Source: Bacteroidia bacterium (lineage in GTDB: Bacteria > Bacteroidota > Bacteroidia > UBA8524). Taken from it: a stretch of DNA of 9,442 nucleotides. Below the pieces are notes generated by a model, which saw only the letters and a program-made list of their open reading frames with translations, searched no databases and was not told where the DNA came from. Location of the stretch: positions 1 through 9,442 of the forward strand of contig JALRIQ010000371.1 of assembly GCA_023277325.1 (NCBI GenBank). The letters are read 5' to 3'. The translations under genes were made by a program, and so were the position numbers. Below, one piece after another: positions 1 to 5,682 of the stretch (position 1 is its first letter; each line of letters opens with the position of its first letter).

Positions 1-267
1 TTTTGCAGGAGTTAAACAAATAGGGTTAACATCTGACGGAGAAGCAAATCCTATATTTGAACCAATACTTTGTAGAATTCCTTGCGCTATGGAGCATTGG
101 CTTTGCAGCACTTGTTCAGCGCATGCTAAAAGTTGGAGGAATTGGCAGTCTGCTTTTCTTCCTCTTTTGTGCCCTTGCCATCGGCTACAGTAGCTACCTT
201 AAAGGTGAATTCGATACCTGCTTCTTTGGCGATTATTGGGACTACGCCATCTTCGTTCGTGACTATT
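1..267. other. Unassigned window edge, no confident gene
   Basis: No gene can be named here. One plus-strand frame is open from about base 30 to a TAA at 273-275. It could start at TTG 57 (72 aa) or ATG 123 (50 aa), and it would encode a very hydrophobic peptide rich in Phe, Leu and Tyr. It would converge on yqeY and overlap its stop by a few bases. The opposite frame on the minus strand is open from just inside yqeY to a TAG near 126 and reads as a hydrophilic Lys/Glu/Ala-rich tail, but it has no ATG, GTG or TTG start. The codons show an RNY-like pattern, which is symmetrical between strands and so does not decide the direction. Either could be a fragment of a real gene. Confidence 0.15.
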
Positions 268-717
268 TTAGCTAAGAAGACGCTTTACCACTTCACTGAT
301 GCGTTTGCCATCAGCCTTGCCTGCCAGCTGTTTGCTGGCCATTCCCATCACCATACCCATCTGTGCCATGCTGCTGGCTCCTGTTTGCGTGATAACTGCT
401 TTAACGGCAGTTTCCAACTCTTCATCACTCATTTGGGCAGGAAGGTATCTTTCAATGACTACGAGCTCCTCTTGTTCTTTTTCTAACAAGTCTTTGCGGC
501 CTTTTTTTTCATAGATATCGCTGGAGTCTCTGCGCTGCTTGGCCATACGTATGAGCACTTTCAGCTCATCATCTTCTGTAATTTCAGTACCCGCACCTTT
601 TTCTGTGCGCAGCAATTGGAGCTGGGCCTTAATTCCTTGAAGTGCACGTAAATCACTTTGGTTACGCGACTTGATGGCTCCGATGAGGTCTTTACTGATG
701 GTATCGTAGAGTGACAT
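268..717 (-). CDS. GatB/YqeY domain-containing protein
   Basis: A 149-aa stand-alone YqeY-domain protein, the usual size for this family. YqeY resembles the tRNA-binding tail of GatB, a subunit of the Asp/Glu-tRNA amidotransferase; the role of the free-standing form is not firmly established. Visible family features are the N-terminal helix (LIGAIKSRN, residues 11-19), LRALQGIKAQL (23-33), the acidic ITEDDEL segment (46-52), IERYLPAQMSDEEL (88-101) and the closing GKADGKRISEVVKRLL (133-148). The frame extends upstream to 816, but the added residues are translated low-complexity repeat, so I chose the ATG at 717, which begins the conserved domain. It lies 154 bases after comA on the same strand, across two short-word repeat arrays. 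Co-transcription with comA is possible; no separate promoter was seen. Confidence 0.9.
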   Translation of the reverse strand: MSLYDTISKDLIGAIKSRNQSDLRALQGIKAQLQLLRTEKGAGTEITEDDELKVLIRMAKQRRDSSDIYEKKGRKDLLEKEQEELVVIERYLPAQMSDEELETAVKAVITQTGASSMAQMGMVMGMASKQLAGKADGKRISEVVKRLLS

Positions 718-721
718 TGAT

Positions 722-769
722 GTTAAGGATAAGGTTAAGGTTGAGGTAAAGAATAAGTTTAAGTTTAGA
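722..769. repeat. Degenerate hexamer array, consensus GTTAAG, 8 units
   Basis: Eight consecutive 6-base units run directly up to the yqeY start: gttaag, gataag, gttaag, gttgag, gtaaag, aataag, tttaag, tttaga. Most keep an AAG or GAG ending. On the coding (minus) strand of yqeY this reads as CTTAAC-like repeats ending 4 bases before the ATG, so it would form the mRNA leader of yqeY. Confidence 0.75.
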
Positions 770-804
770 TAACTAGATATCGCGCAAATAAAATCATGCT
801 GCGG

Positions 805-871
805 TCTGTCGTCCATGGACCGTCAACAAAAAACCATGGTCCATGGTCTATGGTCCATGGACTATCGTCTG
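805..871. repeat. Degenerate heptamer array around TCCATGG
   Basis: Units of 7 bases stay in register from 805 to the comA stop codon: tctgtcg, tccatgg, accgtca, acaaaaa, accatgg, tccatgg, tctatgg, tccatgg, actatcg, then tctgcta running into the stop. The core CCATGG is self-complementary, and the 10-base palindrome GTCCATGGAC occurs twice (811-820 and 853-862), so the stretch can fold on either strand. It lies between comA and yqeY. Confidence 0.75.
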
Positions 872-1627
872 CTACAGCCAAAAATGGAAGCTATCGCCAC
901 GCAATCCGAGGCGCAAGGTTTCCAAAGGAATTACCTCATGCGGCGCAATATTTCCAAGGCTTACATTGGCTCCGTAGAGTTTCATAAACCATACTTGTTG
1001 CGATTTCTGTGGCGCTTCCCAAAGAATTTTCTCCTGAGGGATTTGAGTCAGGATCTCTTCCACCAAACCAGAACGTACTTCGCCGGTTCCACGGAAAATT
1101 CCAACATTTCCTCCTTCGCGGGCTTCTGCAATTACCTTCCAAACACCCGCCTGGATTTCTTGCTCCATCATCTTAATCCATTTGTAGGGAGGGATGATTT
1201 TTTCAGCATCCTTACTTCCTACTTCGCTCAAAACAGTTACATGTTGTGCTGTTTTGCGGATATACTCGCATTTCTCATCTTCTGTAATTTCAATCGATCC
1301 ATCCGAAATCTCCGCGTGGGTCAATTTATATTTTTCGAGCAAACGCAGGTAATCATCGAATTGATTGCGAATAACAAAAGCTTCAAAAAGGGTTCCTCCA
1401 AAGTATACTGGGATTCCAGCATCTTGGTACAATTTAATCTTATCAGCTACCCGAGGCGTAATGATAGAAGTACCAAATCCGAGTTTAATGATGTCGGTAA
1501 ACTCGCTGGCAACATCAACAAAATCTTCGGCTTCACGAAGACTAAGTCCTTTATCCATAACCATGGTCAATCCAGACTCACGAGGTTTCTGGGTACGCGT
1601 AGGTAGATTACTTATTTCAAAATTCAT
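872..1627 (-). CDS. comA: Phosphosulfolactate synthase (ComA family)
   Basis: A 251-aa TIM-barrel enzyme of the ComA family. Characterised members join sulfite to phosphoenolpyruvate to give (2R)-phospho-3-sulfolactate, the first step of coenzyme M synthesis in methanogens; homologues also occur in bacteria that lack coenzyme M. Conserved-looking stretches are IIKLGFGTS (residues 46-54), GIPVYFGGTLFE (71-82), HAEISDGSIEI (104-114), LSEVGSKD (133-140) and AEAREGG near 167-173. I chose ATG 1627; the frame extends only three more codons to a TTG. The gene starts 32 nt after the stop of the TPR gene and very likely shares its transcript. In this organism the product may feed sulfolactate or another sulfonate, perhaps toward sulfonolipids, but that is inference. 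Family assignment is confident; the physiological role is not. Confidence 0.9.
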   Translation of the reverse strand: MNFEISNLPTRTQKPRESGLTMVMDKGLSLREAEDFVDVASEFTDIIKLGFGTSIITPRVADKIKLYQDAGIPVYFGGTLFEAFVIRNQFDDYLRLLEKYKLTHAEISDGSIEITEDEKCEYIRKTAQHVTVLSEVGSKDAEKIIPPYKWIKMMEQEIQAGVWKVIAEAREGGNVGIFRGTGEVRSGLVEEILTQIPQEKILWEAPQKSQQVWFMKLYGANVSLGNIAPHEVIPLETLRLGLRGDSFHFWL

Positions 1628-1659
1628 GGGCGTCAAAGGTAAATTATTCGCTGAAAAAA

Positions 1660-3057
1660 TCAGCGACGGTATTCATCCAACAAGTCTTGAACCAAGGCAT
1701 CGCTTGAAGCCAAGGGTGCTGAGTCGAGGAATAGGAAGTGGTCATTATAATTCAATGCCAATCCTTTTTTCAAATACTCATACGACTGGGAGCGGGAAGA
1801 AAACATGTAATGATAAGCTGCTTGGCGGTAATAGATTTGATGTACCTCAGGATTCATTTGAAGCGCATCATCCAATAGATCAATGGCCTCTTGTCTTTCA
1901 TCCAAATTCAATTTCAGTAAAGACCAATCCAGCCAGGCTTCCCAAAGCATTGGGTCATAATGCACCGCCTTGGCATAGGCTCTATCCGCTTCTAGCGTAT
2001 CATTAATTTTTGCGTAAACATCAGCAAGACTGTACCAGTAATCGGCATCTTCTTCTTCGAGTTTAATGGCCTTTTTGATAAAAGCGATTGCTTCGTTATA
2101 GCGTTCTTCGTGATCAAAGCTCACTCCCATTCCAAACCAGGCTTCTGCCAGATTCGGATTGAGTTTAGTTGATTTTTTATAGAAGGTTCTGGCTTCCTGC
2201 ATGAGGCCCAGCTTTTCATAGCAGTTCCCCATATTGCAGAAAATGATAGCATCCTGACCTTCCAGTTCTAAAGTCTTTTTAAAACACTCAATGGCTTCAG
2301 CATACTCTTCCATTTCAACCAGGGTATTTCCCTTATTGAACCAGGCAGAGCTGAAGTTCTCATTAATGAGAATGGCATAATCATACGCCCAGATAGCCTG
2401 TTTGTAGTCTCCTACCCGATTGTACATTACTCCCAGGTTATACCATGCGGCAAAGGAATAAGGCTGCTGATCGATATACTGCAGATAAAAGCGAATGCTT
2501 TCTGCAGGCTTGTCCATCACATCATAACAATATGCGATTTCGTAGAGCACCTGCTCGTTTTCTGGCTCTTCGTCGAGTAGGCGACTCAAATAAGTTAGCG
2601 CCTCTTCAAATTTGCCTGAATTTTGGTAGACATAGGCAATATTGAGGTAGATCTCCGACTTTTCATCGGTAAGCTCTAGCGCTCTTTCGTAGCAGGCAAT
2701 GGCCTCATCAAATCGCTCCAATTGATCCAATACTTCTCCTTTTACCAGAATGATGTCTGGGTTATAAGGCTCCAATACTTCAGCTTCTTCTATAGCAGCT
2801 AAAGCATTCGCTGAGTCGCCCATCATGGAGATGATTTGCGCTTTGCGTATGATGAAATCGGTATTGAAAGGATAAATGTCGCGGGCAAAAGAGATGGCTT
2901 CGAGAGCCTTTTTTAGCTTGCTTTCGCCAACATAAAAATCGACCACATCTTCCAATTCGTCTGAATCAAAATAAAGGCGGTCATTATCACGAAGCATGCG
3001 CTCATACTTCTCAACAGCTGCGGTCATGTCCGCGTCGAGGAAATCATCCGGCTCCAT
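1660..3057 (-). CDS. Tetratricopeptide repeat protein
   Basis: A 465-aa cytoplasmic-looking protein (no signal peptide or membrane segment) made almost wholly of 34-residue TPR units from about residue 45 to 435. Clear units include ILVKGEVLDQLERFDEAIACYERALEL (103-129), IYLNIAYVYQNSGKFEEALTYL (136-157), AWYNLGVMYNRVGDYKQAIWAYDYAI (204-229), AWFNKGNTLVEMEEYAEAIECFKK (238-261) and AWFGMGVSFDHEERYNEAIAFIKKA (306-330), each with the helix-A Trp/Tyr-x-x-Leu/Met-Gly and helix-B Ala pattern. The N-terminus (1-45) and C-terminus are acidic. TPR solenoids bind protein partners; none can be named here. It leads the unit with comA 32 nt downstream and has a good TAnnTTTG promoter just upstream. I recall TPR genes beside phosphosulfolactate synthase in Bacteroidota, which would fit a functional link, but this was not checked. 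Confidence 0.9.
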   Translation of the reverse strand: MEPDDFLDADMTAAVEKYERMLRDNDRLYFDSDELEDVVDFYVGESKLKKALEAISFARDIYPFNTDFIIRKAQIISMMGDSANALAAIEEAEVLEPYNPDIILVKGEVLDQLERFDEAIACYERALELTDEKSEIYLNIAYVYQNSGKFEEALTYLSRLLDEEPENEQVLYEIAYCYDVMDKPAESIRFYLQYIDQQPYSFAAWYNLGVMYNRVGDYKQAIWAYDYAILINENFSSAWFNKGNTLVEMEEYAEAIECFKKTLELEGQDAIIFCNMGNCYEKLGLMQEARTFYKKSTKLNPNLAEAWFGMGVSFDHEERYNEAIAFIKKAIKLEEEDADYWYSLADVYAKINDTLEADRAYAKAVHYDPMLWEAWLDWSLLKLNLDERQEAIDLLDDALQMNPEVHQIYYRQAAYHYMFSSRSQSYEYLKKGLALNYNDHFLFLDSAPLASSDALVQDLLDEYRR

Positions 3058-3076
3058 AAGCTATCAAGGTGTTAAC

Positions 3077-3110
3077 CAAATCTACGGTTTGCTGAAGGAA
3101 GTAAAAACAA
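3077..3110 (-). promoter_or_regulatory. Bacteroidota-type promoter of the TPR-comA unit
   Basis: On the minus strand the -7 box TAGATTTG (3084 to 3077) matches the Bacteroidota consensus TAnnTTTG exactly, with a TTG -33 element at 3110-3108 separated by 23 bases, the upper end of the usual spacing. Transcription would start near 3070, giving a short leader of about 13-15 nt before ATG 3057. This is pattern matching only. Confidence 0.5.
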
Positions 3111-3150
3111 CAGGCCCCCATTAATTATTGACTTTGTGTTGACAACTTCC

Positions 3151-3174
3151 ATGCCGCCTGACAAAAAGCGGCAT
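3151..3174. repeat. Inverted repeat upstream of the TPR promoter
   Basis: A perfect 7-bp inverted repeat, ATGCCGC and GCGGCAT, flanks a 10-base spacer (ctgacaaaaa). It lies about 40 bases upstream of the -33 element of the TPR promoter. There is no T-tract on either side, so it does not look like a terminator. It could be an operator for a dimeric regulator or a chance hairpin. Confidence 0.35.
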
Positions 3175-3190
3175 TCTGGCAGGAAAAACC

Positions 3191-3225
3191 GTTGAACGTT
3201 GAGGGTTGAAAGTTTAGAGTTGTAT
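3191..3225. repeat. Degenerate heptamer array, consensus GTTGAAN
   Basis: Five 7-base units in register: gttgaac, gttgagg, gttgaaa, gtttaga, gttgtat, followed by the partial unit ttgaata. The array sits in the 271-bp spacer between the TPR gene and the T9SS cargo gene, between the 3151 inverted repeat and the 3262 terminator. Confidence 0.7.
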
Positions 3226-3261
3226 TTGAATAACTCGGATCATTCTAAGCATATTATAAAG

Positions 3262-3306
3262 AAAGCTCCAAACCCCAGAGGTTTAAAGTCTGGAACTTGG
3301 AGCTTT
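3262..3306 (-). terminator. Hairpin terminator of the T9SS cargo gene
   Basis: A 10-bp perfect stem (AAAGCTCCAA at 3262-3271 with TTGGAGCTTT at 3297-3306) encloses a second inner stem, CCAGA with TCTGG, around a 9-base loop. On the minus strand it is followed by the T-rich run CTTTCTTTATAA, and it starts 22 bases after the stop codon of the gene ending at 3329. The plus strand also carries TTTTT after the stem (3304-3308), so it could work in both directions. Confidence 0.85.
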
Positions 3307-3328
3307 TTATTTGGAATTTCTTCCAGTC

Positions 3329-4258
3329 TTATTCAAATACTACTTTCAGCGTTTGTGCTTGTCCGTTTTGCACAACACGAAGCATATACATGCCAGAAGG
3401 AAGTCCGTTTCTGTTGATTTCAAGGGTATTGTTGCCCGCTTCAACGATTCCGCTATAAACTACCGCCACTTCTTTTCCTTGCAGGTCATAAAGGCTTACA
3501 CGTCCTTCGCTGCCTGTTCCTTCAAAATTAAGAAGCATGGCATTTGCTGCAGGGTTTGGATAAGCATTCATGGAGAAGTTTGCTTGCGGACCATTTAGGC
3601 TCGTTACCAAGGTGGTGAAGTTCCAGAAATTCGACCATTCTCCAAGTCCGTTTGCGTTTGCACCTGCCACTCTCCAGAAGTAAACATGGTATGGCAGAAG
3701 CTTAACGTTAACATTAATCGAAGTGCTTGGCGCATTTACGATAGCGTAAAATGCGGTATCGCTAAAGTTCGTATAGTTAGAAATCTGAACATGGTATTGG
3801 TCTGCATCAGCTAAAGTAGTCCAGGTAAGCGTAGGGTTTTGAGCGATATCCAAGGATGCCGAAGCTGGAGAAACATTGGTTGGTCGTCCTGGTGGAACCC
3901 CTTGAACAGTAAATGAGAAGACTGCACTCGTTTCAATGTAAAAAGAGAGCGAATCGAATGTAATAACTCTCCAATAGTAGGTGCTATCGAAATCAAGCGC
4001 GTTTACCATGGTATACGTATTTTGATCTCCCAATAAGTTGGCTGTAAGCAAGGTATCAGCAAAGTCAAGCGTTTTTGACAATTGGAGCTTAAAGCTATCA
4101 ACTTCTACTGCCAGTGTATCCCAGGTAAAAATGGTTTTAGACGCAACCATAGTTTGGCCATCAGCTGGCGTCAACAATGTAGCAGTGCGGGTTTGCGCTT
4201 GAGCAGCAAACGCTACGAGCATCAAACAAAGAGAAAGAGTAAAATTTCTGAGCTTCAT
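3329..4258 (-). CDS. T9SS-exported protein with fibronectin-like domains
   Basis: A 309-aa secreted protein. It begins with a signal peptide (KLRN, hydrophobic core to about residue 20, likely cleavage after AQA near residue 21). Two fibronectin type III-like beta domains follow, at about 24-120 and 122-218, each with the Tyr/Phe-Trp-Arg-Val strand typical of these domains (YYWRV 94-98, YFWRVAG 193-199, then GLGEWSNFWNFTT). From about 230 to the end is a type A T9SS C-terminal sorting domain: the YPNP motif (233-236), VSLYDLQGKEV (254-264), GLPSGMYMLRV (285-295) and the terminal LKVVF strand. It should cross the outer membrane by the type IX system and be anchored or released at the surface. 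There is no catalytic domain, so an adhesive or structural role is inferred. It starts 54 nt after radC and ends at a strong terminator. No clear promoter lies in the short gap. Confidence 0.9.
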   Translation of the reverse strand: MKLRNFTLSLCLMLVAFAAQAQTRTATLLTPADGQTMVASKTIFTWDTLAVEVDSFKLQLSKTLDFADTLLTANLLGDQNTYTMVNALDFDSTYYWRVITFDSLSFYIETSAVFSFTVQGVPPGRPTNVSPASASLDIAQNPTLTWTTLADADQYHVQISNYTNFSDTAFYAIVNAPSTSINVNVKLLPYHVYFWRVAGANANGLGEWSNFWNFTTLVTSLNGPQANFSMNAYPNPAANAMLLNFEGTGSEGRVSLYDLQGKEVAVVYSGIVEAGNNTLEINRNGLPSGMYMLRVVQNGQAQTLKVVFE

Positions 4259-4312
4259 AAAGTTTAATTAACCCTACAAGTTTAATAAAATACTCGTCAA
4301 ATAACGACACTC

Positions 4313-5008
4313 TTATAACCATCCTTCATCAGCAAAGCTGGCATACGACTGCTGGGTAATGATTAAATGATCGAGCACTCGCATATCCAGGTTCTTCGCA
4401 GCTTCTGCCAGCTTCTTGGTTAAATCGATATCAGCCTGACTCGGTTTTAAGGATAAACTAGGGTGGTTATGGACAAGAATCAACCCACAGGCGCTGTCTT
4501 CCAAGGCCATTTTAAAGATCAAACGTGGATCGGCTACAGTACCAGTAATTCCGCCTTTGCTGATTTGACGTTCCCGAATTACCCGGTTGGATTGATTTAA
4601 AAAGAGCACCCAGAACTCTTCATGGCCCAAATCCGCCAAACGACCCCGCATGCGTTCGTATACTTCGCTGCTTCCTCGAATAGGTTCATTGATATCTGTT
4701 TTGGATTTCCTTCTGGAGCCCAATTCTACTGCAGCCAGAATGGTCACTGCTTTTACCTGCCCGACTCCGGTGAAACGCATCAACTCTTTAGCATTTGCTT
4801 TAGCTAGTTGATTGAGGTCGCCATCGTAGGCATGAAGAATCGTTCTCGCTAATTCCAGAGCAGAAGCTTTTCTGCTTCCTGAGCCAAGCAGGATAGCCAA
4901 TAATTCAGAATCGCTGAGGTGGGTTCGGCCATGATGAAGAAGTTTTTCGCGCGGACGGTCATCTTCCGCCCAAAACTTAATGGCCGTTTTTGAGGGATAT
5001 CGGTTCAT
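4313..5008 (-). CDS. radC: RadC/JAMM-domain DNA-associated protein
   Basis: A full-length 231-aa RadC-family protein. The N-terminal part holds a helix-hairpin-helix-like region (LMRFTGVGQVKAVTILAAVELG, about 76-97), preceded by the LSDSELLAILLGSG motif (31-44). The C-terminal part is a JAMM/MPN+ metal-binding domain: Glu130/131, His180-x-His182, Ser190 and Asp193 match the H-x-H-x7-S-x2-D pattern, and DHLII (213-217) closes the domain. The common HNHPSG appears here as HNHPSL, a change outside the metal ligands. The protein was first linked to DNA repair, but that role has been questioned and the true function is unclear. It lies just after the rpsT terminator, so its transcription may depend on read-through. 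Confidence 0.92.
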   Translation of the reverse strand: MNRYPSKTAIKFWAEDDRPREKLLHHGRTHLSDSELLAILLGSGSRKASALELARTILHAYDGDLNQLAKANAKELMRFTGVGQVKAVTILAAVELGSRRKSKTDINEPIRGSSEVYERMRGRLADLGHEEFWVLFLNQSNRVIRERQISKGGITGTVADPRLIFKMALEDSACGLILVHNHPSLSLKPSQADIDLTKKLAEAAKNLDMRVLDHLIITQQSYASFADEGWL

Positions 5009-5022
5009 CCCACTAAAATAAA

Positions 5023-5051
5023 AAAGGCCATCCGGATAAGGGATGGCCTTT
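5023..5051 (-). terminator. Intrinsic terminator after rpsT
   Basis: A perfect 11-bp stem (AAAGGCCATCC at 5023-5033 with GGATGGCCTTT at 5041-5051) with a 7-base loop. On the minus strand it is followed by TTTTTTATTTTA. It starts 19 bases after the rpsT stop and ends 14 bases before the radC ATG, so it should separate rpsT from radC or reduce read-through. Confidence 0.9.
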
Positions 5052-5070
5052 CAATTATTTGACTGTAATT

Positions 5071-5322
5071 TTACAGTTTACCAACTAACCTAGCCAACTT
5101 ACTTTTTTGGTTAGCAGCTTTGTTACGGTGAATCACGTTTCTTTTCGCAAGTTTATCCAACATGCTGAAAACTTTTGGAAGAGCTTCAGCTGCTGCCGCT
5201 TTATCGCTTGTTTTTCTCAAGTTCTTGATAGCGGTACGCGTAGTTTTAGCCTGATATCTATTTCTCAGTCTTTTGGCCGCGTTGCTGCGAATTCTTTTGA
5301 TTGCCGACTTATGATTTGCCAT
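5071..5322 (-). CDS. rpsT: Small ribosomal subunit protein bS20
   Basis: An 83-aa, strongly basic three-helix protein that binds 16S rRNA in the 30S subunit. The start [18 protein letters not shown] is the bS20 signature, followed by [18 protein letters not shown] and, near the end, [20 protein letters not shown]. Length matches other Bacteroidota bS20 proteins. As usual for rpsT it looks monocistronic, with a promoter about 35 bases upstream and a hairpin terminator directly after it. It is transcribed divergently from glyS. Confidence 0.97.
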   Translation of the reverse strand: MANHKSAIKRIRSNAAKRLRNRYQAKTTRTAIKNLRKTSDKAAAAEALPKVFSMLDKLAKRNVIHRNKAANQKSKLARLVGKL

Positions 5323-5356
5323 TGTTGTATGCTTTCTTCTTAAAAATTAAGGACGG

Positions 5357-5387
5357 CAAAGGTAAAAAGCAGTTTGGACTTAAACAA
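5357..5387 (-). promoter_or_regulatory. Bacteroidota-type promoter of rpsT
   Basis: On the minus strand, TACCTTTG (5364 to 5357) matches the -7 consensus TAnnTTTG exactly, and TTG (5387-5385) lies 20 bases upstream, the expected -33 spacing. Transcription should begin near 5350, giving a leader of about 28 nt before ATG 5322. Confidence 0.65.
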
Positions 5388-5420
5388 TAGTCGTATGAAA
5401 ATAATTCAATTATCCGCTCG

Positions 5421-5444
5421 TCGACCAATCGACTTATCGACATT
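5421..5444. repeat. Octamer array TCGACNNN, 3 units
   Basis: Three 8-base units in register: tcgaccaa, tcgactta, tcgacatt. The following gcgaatgt is a decayed fourth unit. The constant half is TCGAC; the other three bases vary. Confidence 0.6.
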
Positions 5445-5459
5445 GCGAATGTAATCATT

Positions 5460-5523
5460 AAGTCTTTAGACCTCCAGACTATCAGACAATCAGATGGTCA
5501 GACCGCTAGACAAAGAGATGCTC
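5460..5523. repeat. Octamer array AGACNNTC, about 7 units
   Basis: Eight-base units in strict register: aagtcttt (weak), agacctcc, agactatc, agacaatc, agatggtc, agaccgct, agacaaag, agatgctc. The first half AGAC/AGAT is kept while the second half changes from unit to unit. It lies midway between the divergent rpsT and glyS starts. Confidence 0.75.
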
Positions 5524-5549
5524 AGGATATTTATGACACTATTTATCCT

Positions 5550-5570
5550 AAATCACAATTCATAAATCAT
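5550..5570. repeat. Heptamer array AAATCAC, first block
   Basis: Three 7-base units in register (aaatcac, aattcat, aaatcat), followed by more decayed 7-base steps to about 5584. The word is the same as in the block at 5621-5655, which lies 51 bases further on. Confidence 0.55.
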
Positions 5571-5620
5571 CCACTTTCATTAATTTCCACTTCGTTTCAA
5601 TTAATTCCAGCGGACGCGGT

Positions 5621-5655
5621 AAATCACAAATCACAAATCATAATTCGCAAATGCC
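5621..5655. repeat. Heptamer array AAATCAC, second block
   Basis: Five 7-base units in register: aaatcac, aaatcac, aaatcat, aattcgc, aaatgcc. The array ends 27 bases before the glyS ATG and so probably falls in the glyS mRNA leader or in its promoter region. Confidence 0.7.
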
Positions 5656-5682
5656 CCGTGGTGAATTATCTTCGCAGCGTTT

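Larger units (their letters stand above)
5323..5682. other. Divergent spacer between rpsT and glyS
   Basis: This 360-base gene-free region holds the rpsT promoter at its left end. The rest is largely filled with short-word tandem arrays: TCGACNNN at 5421-5444, an AGAC-type octamer array at 5460-5523, and AAATCAC heptamers at 5550-5570 and 5621-5655. I found no exact TAnnTTTG box facing glyS, no tRNA-like fold and no credible small ORF. Confidence 0.6.

Noticed and set aside
815..1606. Long plus-strand open frame (263 codons) across comA
   Set aside because: It lies antisense to the well-supported comA gene, starts inside the CCATGG repeat array, and its translation shows no domain; it is a shadow of comA.
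1365..2006. Plus-strand open frame of 213 codons across comA and the TPR gene
   Set aside because: Antisense to two clear genes with no recognisable protein features.
4277..4300. Promoter for the T9SS gene in the radC gap
   Set aside because: The minus-strand TAAACTTG is one base off the -7 box, and the nearest TTG is only 13 bases away, too close for a -33 element.
5421..5655. Possible CRISPR array
   Set aside because: The units are 7-8 bases and contiguous; there are no 25-40 base repeats with unique spacers and no cas genes nearby.
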